A stretch of DNA of 55,601 bases from assembly GCF_905120345.1 (NCBI RefSeq), contig NZ_CAJHOA010000011.1:1-55601 (forward strand), in the 5' to 3' direction. Below the pieces are notes generated by a model. It made no database searches and was not told the DNA's origin. It saw nothing but the letters and a program-made list of their open reading frames with translations. This stretch comes from Denitrificimonas caeni. GTDB lineage: Bacteria; Pseudomonadota; Gammaproteobacteria; Pseudomonadales; Pseudomonadaceae. The position numbers and the translations under genes are program-made. Positions 9,300 to 17,654 of this stretch are shown piece by piece (the stretch's first letter is position 1; the number at the start of each line of letters is the position of its first letter).

Positions 9300-10865
9300 A
9301 TGCGTAAATTGAATTTACGGCAATTGATTTTGCTGCTCAGCGTGTCGACGGCTGTGTTGGTTTTAGCCAATACCTTTTATACCAGCCATAAAACTCAGCG
9401 GGCCTTATTAATTGTGCAGACACTCGAGGCCAATAGTGCTTATGCCTCGAAAATGGCTGACAGTGTGAATAGTTTTTTATTGGCTGCACAGCAGCAATTG
9501 GCCTTTGCTGCACAAGATGTGTTAATCGATAAAGACAACTATGATCACCTTGATCGTATTGTTGAGCGCTTAAAGCAGCAAACCAATAGTTTTAACTCAG
9601 TGCTGATTACTGATGAAGTGGGTATTGTTTTAACCATCACCCCAAACAACTCTTCTTTGATGGGGATGGCAATGCAAAGTTTAGGCGCTGTGCAAGCTTT
9701 AAAAGAGCGAGTGCCGTTGATCAGTAAACCTTATATTTCGGCGACTAATCGTCTTTTGGTTTTTATTACACAGCCGATCATTGACGCGCAAGGCACCTAT
9801 TTAGGATTTATTGGTGGAACTATTTATTTGCATGAAAAAAGTATTTTATATGCATTGCTAGGCCAGCATTACCATGCCGATGAATCCTATATCTACGTGG
9901 TTGATCAAGACTCACATTTGATTTATCACCAAGATTCATCACGGGTGGGTGAAGTGGTGGCTGGTAATCCTGTGATCAAACAGGTGGTTGCACAGCAGGC
10001 CGGCAGTCAGCAGTTGATTAACTCTAAGGGGGTTGAAATGCTGGCCGGTTATGCGCCGGTGCCGAGTGCGGGATGGGGGGTGGTCACTCAGCGCTCGTTA
10101 AAAGCGACCTTGGCTGGCATGGATCAGCAAATGTTGGCAGTGGCTCAGTACAGTTTTCCGTTTTTTCTGCTGATTGTACTGATGGTCTGGGTGGTCTCAC
10201 GCTGGATTTCAAAACCGCTCTGGCAGTTGGCACGCAGTGCTGAGTCTTTAGATGGGGACGATGCCAATGCACAGATTTCTAAAATTTCTGTTTGGTATTT
10301 TGAAGCATCACAACTCAAGCGCGCGATGTTAAGAGGCTTGGTTGGCTTAAACAAAAAGATGGGTAAGCTGAATTTAGAAAATATTACCGACCCGCTAACG
10401 GGCTTGATTAATCGCCGAGGCATGCAGCTCACCTTGGATGCATGGGAGAAGGCGCGCCAGCCTTTTTCAGTGATTATGGGTGATATTGATCACTTTAAAT
10501 TGATTAATGATAAATTCGGTCATGATGTCGGCGATGAGGTGTTAAAGTTTTTTTCCGCAGAAATGCATGAGTTTTCTCGTCCCGATGACTTAGTATGTCG
10601 TGTCGGCGGTGAAGAGTTTTTGATGTTACTGCCTAATATCGACAAAGATGTGGCGTATAAAATTGCCGAGCGTTTGCGTCAACGTATTGAAGGCGATATT
10701 TGTCCGCACATTGGTGAGCCAATTACCTTGTCGTTCGGGGTGGCCAGTTGGCCTTGTGGTCAGGCCAGTATTGCTGATGTGATGAAAAATGCTGATTTGG
10801 CACTGTATGCGGCGAAAGGTGCCGGACGTAATCAAGTCCGTAACAGTGACATCCTATGCGAGTAA
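9300..10865 (+). CDS. Membrane-bound diguanylate cyclase with periplasmic sensor (copy 2)
   Basis: Paralogue of the gene just upstream, 521 aa, same layout: membrane helix near residues 8-24, periplasmic dCACHE-like domain, second membrane helix near 283-300 (SFPFFLLIVLMVWVVSRWI), GGDEF domain from NITDPLTGLINRRG. The active site GGEEF is again at 436-440, with I-site RPDD at 427-430. The two proteins differ most in the sensor half, e.g. residues 105-125, where this copy reads DEVGIVLTITPNN, so they may sense different ligands. The 253-base gap before it holds no gene, and the copies do not overlap, so each may have its own promoter. tamA follows 60 bases downstream and may be co-transcribed. 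Confidence 0.92.
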   Translation: MRKLNLRQLILLLSVSTAVLVLANTFYTSHKTQRALLIVQTLEANSAYASKMADSVNSFLLAAQQQLAFAAQDVLIDKDNYDHLDRIVERLKQQTNSFNSVLITDEVGIVLTITPNNSSLMGMAMQSLGAVQALKERVPLISKPYISATNRLLVFITQPIIDAQGTYLGFIGGTIYLHEKSILYALLGQHYHADESYIYVVDQDSHLIYHQDSSRVGEVVAGNPVIKQVVAQQAGSQQLINSKGVEMLAGYAPVPSAGWGVVTQRSLKATLAGMDQQMLAVAQYSFPFFLLIVLMVWVVSRWISKPLWQLARSAESLDGDDANAQISKISVWYFEASQLKRAMLRGLVGLNKKMGKLNLENITDPLTGLINRRGMQLTLDAWEKARQPFSVIMGDIDHFKLINDKFGHDVGDEVLKFFSAEMHEFSRPDDLVCRVGGEEFLMLLPNIDKDVAYKIAERLRQRIEGDICPHIGEPITLSFGVASWPCGQASIADVMKNADLALYAAKGAGRNQVRNSDILCE

Positions 10866-10924
10866 GAATGAAGAACAGCCCTTATCAGTGGCAGAATTTA
10901 ACCCCAAGTATTGACTGAGTTGTT

Positions 10925-12664
10925 ATGAGTATTGAGATAAAACGTATCGCATCAATCTATTGTGTTGCCCTGCTGTTGATCTTAATACCTTGCTCGGTGT
11001 ATGCCAAAGGGCGCCTCGATGTTCAGGTTACGCCCAAGCATACGGCGCTGAAAAAAAACATCGAAGCCTATATAGATCAACTGGCCGAAGGCGATGCGAC
11101 GTCTCTTGCGGCAGTTAAACGTACGGTATTGCAGCGCGCACGTTTGGCCAGTGAAGCGTTGGGGTATTACCAGACGCAGATTGTGGTGCGCATTACTGAG
11201 GATGCTGAGCCGGTCATGCAAGTGCTGGTGGAACGTGGTGATGCGGTACGTTTGCGCACGGTTACTATTCAGGTGCAGGGTGAAGCGGCGCAGTTGCCGG
11301 CTTTTGCTATTCCTGAAGACAAACGCTTAAAAGTCGGTGCTCGTTTAGATCATAGCGCCTATGACGATGTGAAAAGCATGCTGCAAAATCAAGCATTACG
11401 CTTTGGTTTTTTTGCTGCAGAGTTTACCCAGCATGAGTTACTGATTGATCCACAAATCGGTACGGCGGATATCACCTTGCTGTTTGACAGTGGCCCGCGT
11501 TATCGCTTGGGTGCGGTACAGTTTTCTGAAGATGCCAAAATTGATCAGAAACTCCTGCAGCGTTTACTGCCTTTTACCCCAGGCACGCCCTATAACTCTG
11601 CGCTAGTGGCGAAGCTCAGCCAGAATCTACAGTCCAGCGGTTATTTTGATGAAGTGCGGGTGGATGCGGTCGGTAGCGCTGATGGCCCTCTTGATATTCC
11701 TGTTGAGGTTAGTTTAGTGGCGATTAAGCCGCGCACGCTGAGCCTCGGTTTGGGCTTTTCGACTGACGTTGGTCCGCGTGGGCGTTTTGGTTGGGAGCGG
11801 CACCGGGTTAACAGTCATGGTCACAAGTTGGGTTTTGACAGTGAAATATCCCAGCCACGACAAAACGTCTCGGCGTGGTACCAAGTACCTTTGTCGGCAC
11901 CGCTGACTGATTATGTGCGCTTTAGCAGCGGTTATCAGCGTGAAGAATTGGTTGATGCTGACAGTCGCTTGATTAATTTAGCGGTGCAATGGCATGCGCG
12001 TCTGCCGAGCGAATGGCTGCGCGTGGTGTCGCTACGCTGGGAGCAAGAAACCTATAATTTTGGTCGTGGCGCTAAAGATGGCCGTAGCAGTTTTTTAATG
12101 CCGGGTATTGATTATTCGGTGCTGCGCAGCGACTCGCCGCTCGACCCGAGTCAGGGCTACCGTTTGCAGTGGGCTGTGCGTGGCGCTAAACAGGATTTGC
12201 TGGCGGATGCGGATGTGCTGCATGTCACCGCGTTAAGCCGTGGGCTGCTGACCTTGGCGCATAAACACCGCTTTTTAGGTCGCGCGCAAATCGGAGCGAT
12301 TGGCACCAATGAGTATGCGCAAGTGCCGCCATCGCTGCGTTTCTTTGCGGGTGGTGACCAAAGCGTGCGTGGCTATGATTATCAAACCTTGTCACCGCGT
12401 GATCGCCAAGGCAATCGCGTCGGTGGCCGCTATATGTTTGCCGGCAGTGTCGAATATCAATACAGCGTGGCTGAGCGTTGGCGCGTCGCGGCCTTTGTCG
12501 ATCAGGGTAATGCCTTTAACTCGCTCAGCGATAAAATGAAAACGGGTGCCGGTTTTGGTCTGCGCTGGGTCTCGCCGGTGGGGCCGTTGCGGCTTGATTT
12601 AGCGCGTGCTTTTGATGAAGACAAAGGCTGGCGTATTCACTTCTCGATGGGGCCAGAGCTATGA
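10925..12664 (+). CDS. tamA: Translocation and assembly module protein TamA (Omp85 family)
   Basis: Outer-membrane Omp85 protein that, with TamB, helps insert beta-barrel proteins and is involved in phospholipid transport between membranes. The 579 aa product has a signal peptide (hydrophobic about 12-25, then YAKG), a periplasmic POTRA region (about 30-260) and a C-terminal 16-strand barrel with the surface-antigen motif RFFAGGDQSVRGYDYQ and an end strand of LDLARAFDEDKGWRIHFSMG. The stop codon overlaps the tamB start by four bases (ATGA at 12661-12664), which indicates translational coupling and confirms the pair. Confidence 0.93.
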   Translation: MSIEIKRIASIYCVALLLILIPCSVYAKGRLDVQVTPKHTALKKNIEAYIDQLAEGDATSLAAVKRTVLQRARLASEALGYYQTQIVVRITEDAEPVMQVLVERGDAVRLRTVTIQVQGEAAQLPAFAIPEDKRLKVGARLDHSAYDDVKSMLQNQALRFGFFAAEFTQHELLIDPQIGTADITLLFDSGPRYRLGAVQFSEDAKIDQKLLQRLLPFTPGTPYNSALVAKLSQNLQSSGYFDEVRVDAVGSADGPLDIPVEVSLVAIKPRTLSLGLGFSTDVGPRGRFGWERHRVNSHGHKLGFDSEISQPRQNVSAWYQVPLSAPLTDYVRFSSGYQREELVDADSRLINLAVQWHARLPSEWLRVVSLRWEQETYNFGRGAKDGRSSFLMPGIDYSVLRSDSPLDPSQGYRLQWAVRGAKQDLLADADVLHVTALSRGLLTLAHKHRFLGRAQIGAIGTNEYAQVPPSLRFFAGGDQSVRGYDYQTLSPRDRQGNRVGGRYMFAGSVEYQYSVAERWRVAAFVDQGNAFNSLSDKMKTGAGFGLRWVSPVGPLRLDLARAFDEDKGWRIHFSMGPEL

Positions 12665-15600
12665 AGCGCATCAGTCTCGGCATTGTCCTGAGTGTTCTGT
12701 TTCTTATCCTATTATTGCTGGGTATCACCCTGAGTGTACTGGCCACGCAGACCGGCAGTCGTTGGTTGCTTAATCAGGTCCCAGGTTTAACGGTTGAGGG
12801 TTTACAGGGCGCGTTGTTGACCGATTGGCGAGCTGAGCAACTGCACTGGCAGCAAGATGATGTATCCGTGCAGCTGACTGATGTACAGATGCAATTGCGC
12901 CCCAGTTGCTTGCTGCGCAGTACGCTTTGTTTAGATCAACTAGAGGCGGCTCGCATTGAGCTGAATCTGCCAGAAACAACGACGCCCACTGAGCCACAGC
13001 CAAGAATAGAACTGCCAAGCTTACAGCTACCTTTGAACATCGAAATTGAGCGGTTGCAGGTTGATGAGTTTATTCTGAATGGTGAATCATTACTGACCAA
13101 TGCCGGCTTAAGTGCGCGCTGGTTGGGCGATGGTCTGTATATCTCGGGACTGGGCCTTCACTACCAAGACTACCAGCTACAGCTTAAGGGCAAGATTACC
13201 CCGCAAGACGACTGGCCCGTACAGTTAGAGTTGAGTGCGCAGGTTCCCATGCCTGATGCGCCAGTGCTCAAGGTGCAAGCACAACTGAGCGGCAGCTTGC
13301 AGTCGCTTAATATCGATGCGGTAACCGAAGGCTATCTTGGTGCAACGCTAAAGGGGCAGTTGCAGGCGTTGCAGGCTAATCTACCGGCCAAGCTCTCAGT
13401 CAAGATTGCTCACTTTAAAGCAACACCTGATCTGCCAGACAGCTTAACGCTGGCTGATCTAGCCATTGAGCTGCAGGGCGATATGGATAGCGGCTATCAA
13501 GTGACTGGACGTGGTGTATTGCCCAATACCCCTGAACAGATGCAGCTAAAACTGGCGGCCTTGCTGAAAACCACGGGCGTCAAATTAAATGCTTTACGCT
13601 TAAGTGCCAGTGACGAGGTGTTTGTTGCGGTGCAGGGCGCAGTCGATTGGCAAGATAAGTTAAAAGCTGACGCAGAGTTGCAATGGCAACATTTTCCGTG
13701 GCACAGCTTACTCGCGCAAGACGATATCCCGGTGCAATTGCAGACGGCGAATGGGCAGGTCAGTTATGTCGCAGGTGACTATCAAGGCCTGCTCAATGGC
13801 GACTTAAGTGGGCCGGCCGGTGACTTTAGCTTGGCGACTGTATTTTCTGGTAATCATCAGCAGGTCGAGTTAAGTGAGTTAGTGATTGAGGCTGGGCAAG
13901 GGCGTTTATTCGGGACGGCCAGCGTCGGTTTTGCTGAGGGGGTTGATTGGTTAGCGGATATTCAAGTCAGCCAGCTTAATCCAGCGTATTGGTTGCAAGA
14001 GATGCCTGGTGAATTGGCCGGTACGATTCACAGTCAAGGCCAGTTGCGTGAAGGACAGCTACAAGTGGCGGCGACCGCTGACTTAAAGGGCAAATTACGC
14101 GGATCGTTAACGCAGTTGCAGGTGGATCTACAAGGTACACAGCAACCGAACAGTGAGCCTGTTTGGCAATTAAAAACAGCGGATGTCCGTTTAGGTGATA
14201 ACCGTATTTATGGCACGGCGCAGCTGGATCAAGCCTTGGCGGCGCAGCTACAGATTGACTTGCCGCGTCTGGTGCAGCTCTGGCCGGGCTTAGCCGGTAA
14301 AGCCAGTGCTGAGCTTAAGCTCTCAGGTAGCCTGACTGAGCCGTTGGCGCTGCTGCAGTTGCAGGGCAGTGGTATTGCCTATCAAGGTCATCGGGTGGGC
14401 CAACTGACCTTGCATGGTGAATTATTAGCCGCGCAGCAAGCGCAGCTCAGCTTTGCTGCTGAACGTCTTTGGAGCGGTGAGACTGAGTTGGGTGCCTTGC
14501 ACCTTGATGCTCAAGGTTCAGTCGCGGCGCACAGTGCTCAGCTGTCACTCACAGGGCCCTTACTGGACACACAAGTCAAACTCAGTGGCGCACTGCAAGA
14601 CGGTGATTGGTTAGGGCAAGTGCAGACCCTGCTATTAAGCAGTCATGAGCAAAACTGGGCGTTGCAGAAAGCTACCGCGGTTCACTATCGCAAAACCGGT
14701 GAATTAACCGTTGCCGCGCACTGTTTAAAAAGTGGGCCTTCCAGCCTCTGTGCCGGCGAGCAGCGTTTACTGCCGCAGACGAAAATTGATTATCACTTAT
14801 TGAATTTCCCCTTGGCAACATTACAACCTTGGCTGCCAGACGATGCGCAGATTAGCGGGCAGATCAATGGTGATTTTAAAGTGGAGCTGTTGGCCAAGGG
14901 GCCACAAGGCAAGATTTATTTGGATGCTGGACAGGGACAGCTGCGGGTTAAAAATAACGAAGAGTGGCAAACCTTTGCGTGGCAGACGCTCAAGCTTAAT
15001 AGCGACTTGACTGAGAAAACCATTCTATCGACCCTAAAATTACAGGGTGTCGACAGTGGCCAGTTAGAGCTGGTGGCTGAGATTGATCCGCAATCAACCA
15101 ACAAAGACTTGCGTGGCAATTTCCTCATTAAAGACGTTGATTTGTCGGCATTACGACCCTTTATTGCTCAGGTGGAGACTGTCAAAGGGGTGCTCGAAGG
15201 CCGCGGAACCTTGGCCGGGAATCTATTCGCGCCGCACGTGACAGGCTTTGTGCAAGTGCGTGATGGCCACTTAAGTGGTGGTGAATTACCGGTGTCTTTT
15301 GAGCAACTGCAACTGCGCGCTGATATTAACGGCGAACAGTTGCAACTGAACGGTGGCTGGCGCAGTGGTGATGACGGCACCGGCAGTATTAAGGGCAGTG
15401 TGCAGTGGGCGCAGCAACTGTTGGTTGATATCGATATTAAAGGTCAGCAATTACCACTGCAGGTTGAGCCATATGCCAATATCGAGATTGCGCCTGATTT
15501 GCATATCAGTCTAAAACAACAGCGTCTGTTTATTAGCGGTGAAGTGGCGGTACCGAAAGGATTAATTACTATTCCGCAGTTGCCTGAACAAGCGGTGCGC

Positions 15601-16341
15601 GTCTCCTCAGATGCGCGAGTGCTGGGGCAAGCAGAGCCTGAGGCGGGTCTGCAAGTCGGGATGGATATCACCTTGAATGTGGGGGCCGAGCGTTTGCGTT
15701 TCGAAGGCTTTGGTTTAACGGCTGAGTTACGTGGCAATTTACGAGTGGGCGATAACCTCGCTGGGCGCGGCACACTCGAATTGCTTAAAGGTCGTTATCG
15801 CGCCTACGGCCAACGTTTAGAATTACGCCGCGCGCGCTTGCTGTTTGCCGGCCCTTTAAGTCAACCATTTCTGGATATTGAAGCTGTACGAGTCACTGGC
15901 GATGTCACTGCGGGTTTGCGTTTAACCGGGTCAGCGATGCAGCCACGCAGTGAGATATTCTCTACGCCGGCGATGAGCCAAGAGCAAGCGTTATCTTGGC
16001 TGCTGTTGGGTCGACCACTACAAGGTGGCGGTGATGACGGCAACGTGATGGCGCAAGCTGCTTTGGCTTTAGGTTTAATGGGCACTGCACCGATCACCAA
16101 TAAACTGGCTGATGTTTTTGGTGTGCAGGACTTCTTATTGGAAAGTGAGGGCAGTGGTGTCACCTCAAGCGTGGTAGCCAGTGGGCGCATCAGTGAACGT
16201 ATCAGTTTGCGTTACGGTGTCGGTGTCTTTGAACCCGCCAGTACTTTGGCACTGCGCTATGAGCTGAGTAAACGGCTTTATTTAGAAGCGGCGAGCGGTT
16301 TAGCTAACTCATTGGATTTGTTCTATAAACGTAACTTTTAA
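12661..16341 (+). CDS. tamB: Translocation and assembly module protein TamB
   Basis: Large AsmA-like periplasm-spanning protein, 1226 aa, anchored in the inner membrane by an N-terminal helix (residues 4-27, ISLGIVLSVLFLILLLLGI). The long middle is a repetitive beta-strand-rich taco-like repeat region that in the family bridges the envelope and carries lipids. The C-terminal DUF490/TamB domain is clear in the last ~300 residues: GRGTLELLKGRYRAYGQRLE, SQEQALSWLLLGRPL, and the terminal barrel-like strands ending in LDLFYKRNF. It overlaps tamA by four bases. The protein is slightly shorter than E. coli TamB (1259 aa) but complete. Confidence 0.92.
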   Translation: MKRISLGIVLSVLFLILLLLGITLSVLATQTGSRWLLNQVPGLTVEGLQGALLTDWRAEQLHWQQDDVSVQLTDVQMQLRPSCLLRSTLCLDQLEAARIELNLPETTTPTEPQPRIELPSLQLPLNIEIERLQVDEFILNGESLLTNAGLSARWLGDGLYISGLGLHYQDYQLQLKGKITPQDDWPVQLELSAQVPMPDAPVLKVQAQLSGSLQSLNIDAVTEGYLGATLKGQLQALQANLPAKLSVKIAHFKATPDLPDSLTLADLAIELQGDMDSGYQVTGRGVLPNTPEQMQLKLAALLKTTGVKLNALRLSASDEVFVAVQGAVDWQDKLKADAELQWQHFPWHSLLAQDDIPVQLQTANGQVSYVAGDYQGLLNGDLSGPAGDFSLATVFSGNHQQVELSELVIEAGQGRLFGTASVGFAEGVDWLADIQVSQLNPAYWLQEMPGELAGTIHSQGQLREGQLQVAATADLKGKLRGSLTQLQVDLQGTQQPNSEPVWQLKTADVRLGDNRIYGTAQLDQALAAQLQIDLPRLVQLWPGLAGKASAELKLSGSLTEPLALLQLQGSGIAYQGHRVGQLTLHGELLAAQQAQLSFAAERLWSGETELGALHLDAQGSVAAHSAQLSLTGPLLDTQVKLSGALQDGDWLGQVQTLLLSSHEQNWALQKATAVHYRKTGELTVAAHCLKSGPSSLCAGEQRLLPQTKIDYHLLNFPLATLQPWLPDDAQISGQINGDFKVELLAKGPQGKIYLDAGQGQLRVKNNEEWQTFAWQTLKLNSDLTEKTILSTLKLQGVDSGQLELVAEIDPQSTNKDLRGNFLIKDVDLSALRPFIAQVETVKGVLEGRGTLAGNLFAPHVTGFVQVRDGHLSGGELPVSFEQLQLRADINGEQLQLNGGWRSGDDGTGSIKGSVQWAQQLLVDIDIKGQQLPLQVEPYANIEIAPDLHISLKQQRLFISGEVAVPKGLITIPQLPEQAVRVSSDARVLGQAEPEAGLQVGMDITLNVGAERLRFEGFGLTAELRGNLRVGDNLAGRGTLELLKGRYRAYGQRLELRRARLLFAGPLSQPFLDIEAVRVTGDVTAGLRLTGSAMQPRSEIFSTPAMSQEQALSWLLLGRPLQGGGDDGNVMAQAALALGLMGTAPITNKLADVFGVQDFLLESEGSGVTSSVVASGRISERISLRYGVGVFEPASTLALRYELSKRLYLEAASGLANSLDLFYKRNF

Positions 16342-16345
16342 ACGA

Positions 16346-16457
16346 ATTGAACCACTGTTTGGGGCTGGTTAAACGCAGCGTGTCACGCTTTAAATTAGGA
16401 GAGGCAGGGCTTTTGTGCTACACTATGTGCATCGAAGTCACCCAAAAGTGGTTCAAT
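16346..16457. repeat. Long-range inverted repeat in tamB-mdtJ gap
   Basis: ATTGAACCACT at 16346-16356 and AGTGGTTCAAT at 16447-16457 are perfect 11-base complements spanning 112 bases, right after the tamB stop. The segment between is not coding. It could be a transcript end structure, a small RNA or a remnant of a small mobile repeat; I cannot choose among these. Confidence 0.4.
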
Positions 16458-16592
16458 GTGTAGTCTGCGTTCTAGTTTTACCCCCTTCTTGATGCTCCAT
16501 CTCTTTGAGAAATGCTGGCGCGGCGGCCTGTAGCTGGTTTATTTCTCACATCGCACGATGTTTTATTAAATTTTAATAAAAGAGTCACTTAA

Positions 16593-16685
16593 GTGTTTAA
16601 ACCGCTTAAGCGAACAACTGTATCTAGACGTTATGGACGCTCTAAAAGAGCTGCTGCTAATAAGCCAAATGGAACAACGGCTTAA
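16593..16685 (+). CDS. Candidate leader peptide (uORF) of mdtJI
   Basis: A 30-codon reading frame starting at GTG (16593-16595) and ending at TAA (16683-16685), 34 bases before mdtJ. It opens directly after an in-frame TAA. The peptide is strongly basic (nine Lys/Arg), beginning MFKPLKRTTVSRRYGRSKR and ending ANKPNGTTA. Its ribosome site is weak (GAG at 16582-16584). CACTTAAG at 16586-16593 and CTTAAGTG at 16681-16688 can pair, enclosing the whole frame, and a further palindrome, CGCTTAAGCG (16603-16612), gives an alternative pairing. In E. coli the mdtJI leader carries a small ORF, mdtU, needed for spermidine-dependent expression. Position and size match that role, but I do not recall the MdtU sequence well enough to claim homology. 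Confidence 0.4.
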   Translation: MFKPLKRTTVSRRYGRSKRAAANKPNGTTA

Positions 16686-16719
16686 GTGCTTTTTCAGAGA
16701 ATCCCTAAGGGGTTTCAAA

Positions 16720-17160
16720 ATGTATTACTGGTGTATGTTGGTGTTAGCCGTGATTGCTGAAGTGGTCAGTACGGTGGGTATGAAATATGCCTCAACCAGT
16801 TCGCCCATCGCAGGATATCTGTTAATGGCGCTGATGATTTCGCTGTCATTTTATGCGTTCTCACGCGCTGTCGTGCATATCCCGCTTGCGGTGTCGTATG
16901 CCATTTGGGAAGGCATGGGTTTGTTCCTGATTGGTGTGGCGGGCGTGGTGTTGTTTGGTGAGTATTTAAGCGTCGGTGAGATGTTCGCCATTGCCTTAAT
17001 GCTAGTCGGTCTACTGCTGGTTACCTTTGATAAAGGTAAGCATGCTGAAGACGAGCACGATGAACAGCTAGCAAGCAAGGTTGCAATTAAGCCTGTGCAA
17101 GCTGTGCGTATTCAGGTTAAGCCTGTTCGTGTCGGTACCTTAGGCGAGGTGGCGTTATGA
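16720..17160 (+). CDS. mdtJ: Spermidine export protein MdtJ (SMR family)
   Basis: Small multidrug resistance family membrane protein. With MdtI it forms a heterodimer that exports spermidine. 146 aa with four membrane helices; the first carries the essential Glu of the SMR family (VLAVIAEVVSTVGMKYAS), followed by LLMALMISLSFYAFSRAVVH and LAVSYAIWEGMG, both very like E. coli MdtJ. The chosen ATG follows AAGGGG at about six bases. An in-frame ATG 87 bases upstream would add a soluble basic extension and is less likely. The C-terminal ~35 residues are a hydrophilic tail rich in V-K-P, longer than in E. coli. The stop overlaps the mdtI start by four bases. Regulation probably involves the structured leader. 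Confidence 0.88.
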   Translation: MYYWCMLVLAVIAEVVSTVGMKYASTSSPIAGYLLMALMISLSFYAFSRAVVHIPLAVSYAIWEGMGLFLIGVAGVVLFGEYLSVGEMFAIALMLVGLLLVTFDKGKHAEDEHDEQLASKVAIKPVQAVRIQVKPVRVGTLGEVAL

Positions 17161-17471
17161 TAGTCCCTGTCTCTTTATTGATTGGTTCGGTGTCACTGGA
17201 TTTATTAGCCTGTTATTGCGTTAAACGTTCAAGAGGCTTTCAGAAAGTCGTTTGGGGCTTAGCCGGTTTGTTAGCCATTATCAGTGCCTTTGTTCTACTC
17301 AGTTTTGTGGTGCGTCATATTCCTTTAGGTGTTGCTTATTCGGTGTGGGGTGGTTTAGGCGTGTTGGGCACGGTATTACTGGACCGACTGCTGTTTAACT
17401 CACGTTTAGGTAAGCAAGGCATGATTGGTGTGGCCTGTATTGTTGCGGGTATTGTTGCCATGCAACTCTAA
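17157..17471 (+). CDS. mdtI: Spermidine export protein MdtI (SMR family)
   Basis: Second subunit of the MdtJI spermidine exporter, 104 aa with four membrane helices. The motif IPLGVAYSVWGGLGVLGT matches the MdtI helix-3 signature (VAYALWGGFG in E. coli). The position equivalent to the SMR glutamate is Asp in SLDLLACYCVKRSRGF, which is notable since most SMR proteins, including E. coli MdtI, have Glu there. It overlaps mdtJ (ATGA) and is followed by a strong terminator, so the two genes form a closed operon. Confidence 0.85.
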   Translation: MIVPVSLLIGSVSLDLLACYCVKRSRGFQKVVWGLAGLLAIISAFVLLSFVVRHIPLGVAYSVWGGLGVLGTVLLDRLLFNSRLGKQGMIGVACIVAGIVAMQL

Positions 17472-17517
17472 ACGGTACGCCTGCTGAATAAGCAGAACAG
17501 TATTATTTGATTTCGAT

Positions 17518-17544
17518 AAAGCGGCAAGCTCTTGCCGCTTTTTT
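17518..17544 (+). terminator. Rho-independent terminator of mdtJI
   Basis: Arms GCGGCAAG and CTTGCCGC around CT, extended by AAA/TTT pairing, followed by TTTTTT. Located 47 bases after the mdtI stop. Confidence 0.85.
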
Positions 17545-17585
17545 GCATCTGCACCTTCTGCGTCCAGTGCAAGTCGCTATTTAGT

Positions 17586-17601
17586 TGGCATAGACCTTGC
17601 A
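17586..17601 (+). promoter_or_regulatory. Sigma-54 promoter of the flgFGHIJKL operon
   Basis: TGGCATAGACCTTGCA: GG (-24) and GC (-12) separated by 10 bases, near-perfect to the RpoN consensus TGGCAC-N5-TTGCA. It lies 54 bases before flgF. Pseudomonas flgFGHIJKL is FleQ/RpoN dependent and fleQ lies downstream in this window. Confidence 0.85.
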
Positions 17602-17654
17602 TTAATCCTCATGTATAGCTACGGGCGTCAATTGCCCACCGCGGAGGATTTACC

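Larger units (their letters stand above)
7463..10865 (+). repeat. Tandem gene duplication of diguanylate cyclase
   Basis: The genes at 7463-9046 and 9300-10865 encode full-length paralogues. The first 35 residues are nearly identical (LQQLILLLSVSTAVLVLANT against LRQLILLLSVSTAVLVLANT). The ribosome-site segments (TACGGAAG...CTTTAAATGCG) match, and the GGDEF domain is highly similar. The middle of the sensor domain is the most diverged part. Confidence 0.85.

Noticed and set aside
16458-16719. Guanidine riboswitch upstream of SMR-family genes
   Set aside because: The SMR pair is MdtJI-like rather than guanidine-exporter-like, and I do not see the paired ACGR-loop hairpins of mini-ykkC or the conserved guanidine-I core.
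16633-16719. N-terminal extension of MdtJ from an upstream in-frame ATG
   Set aside because: It adds a polar 29-residue segment absent from MdtJ proteins, and the inner ATG has a better ribosome site.
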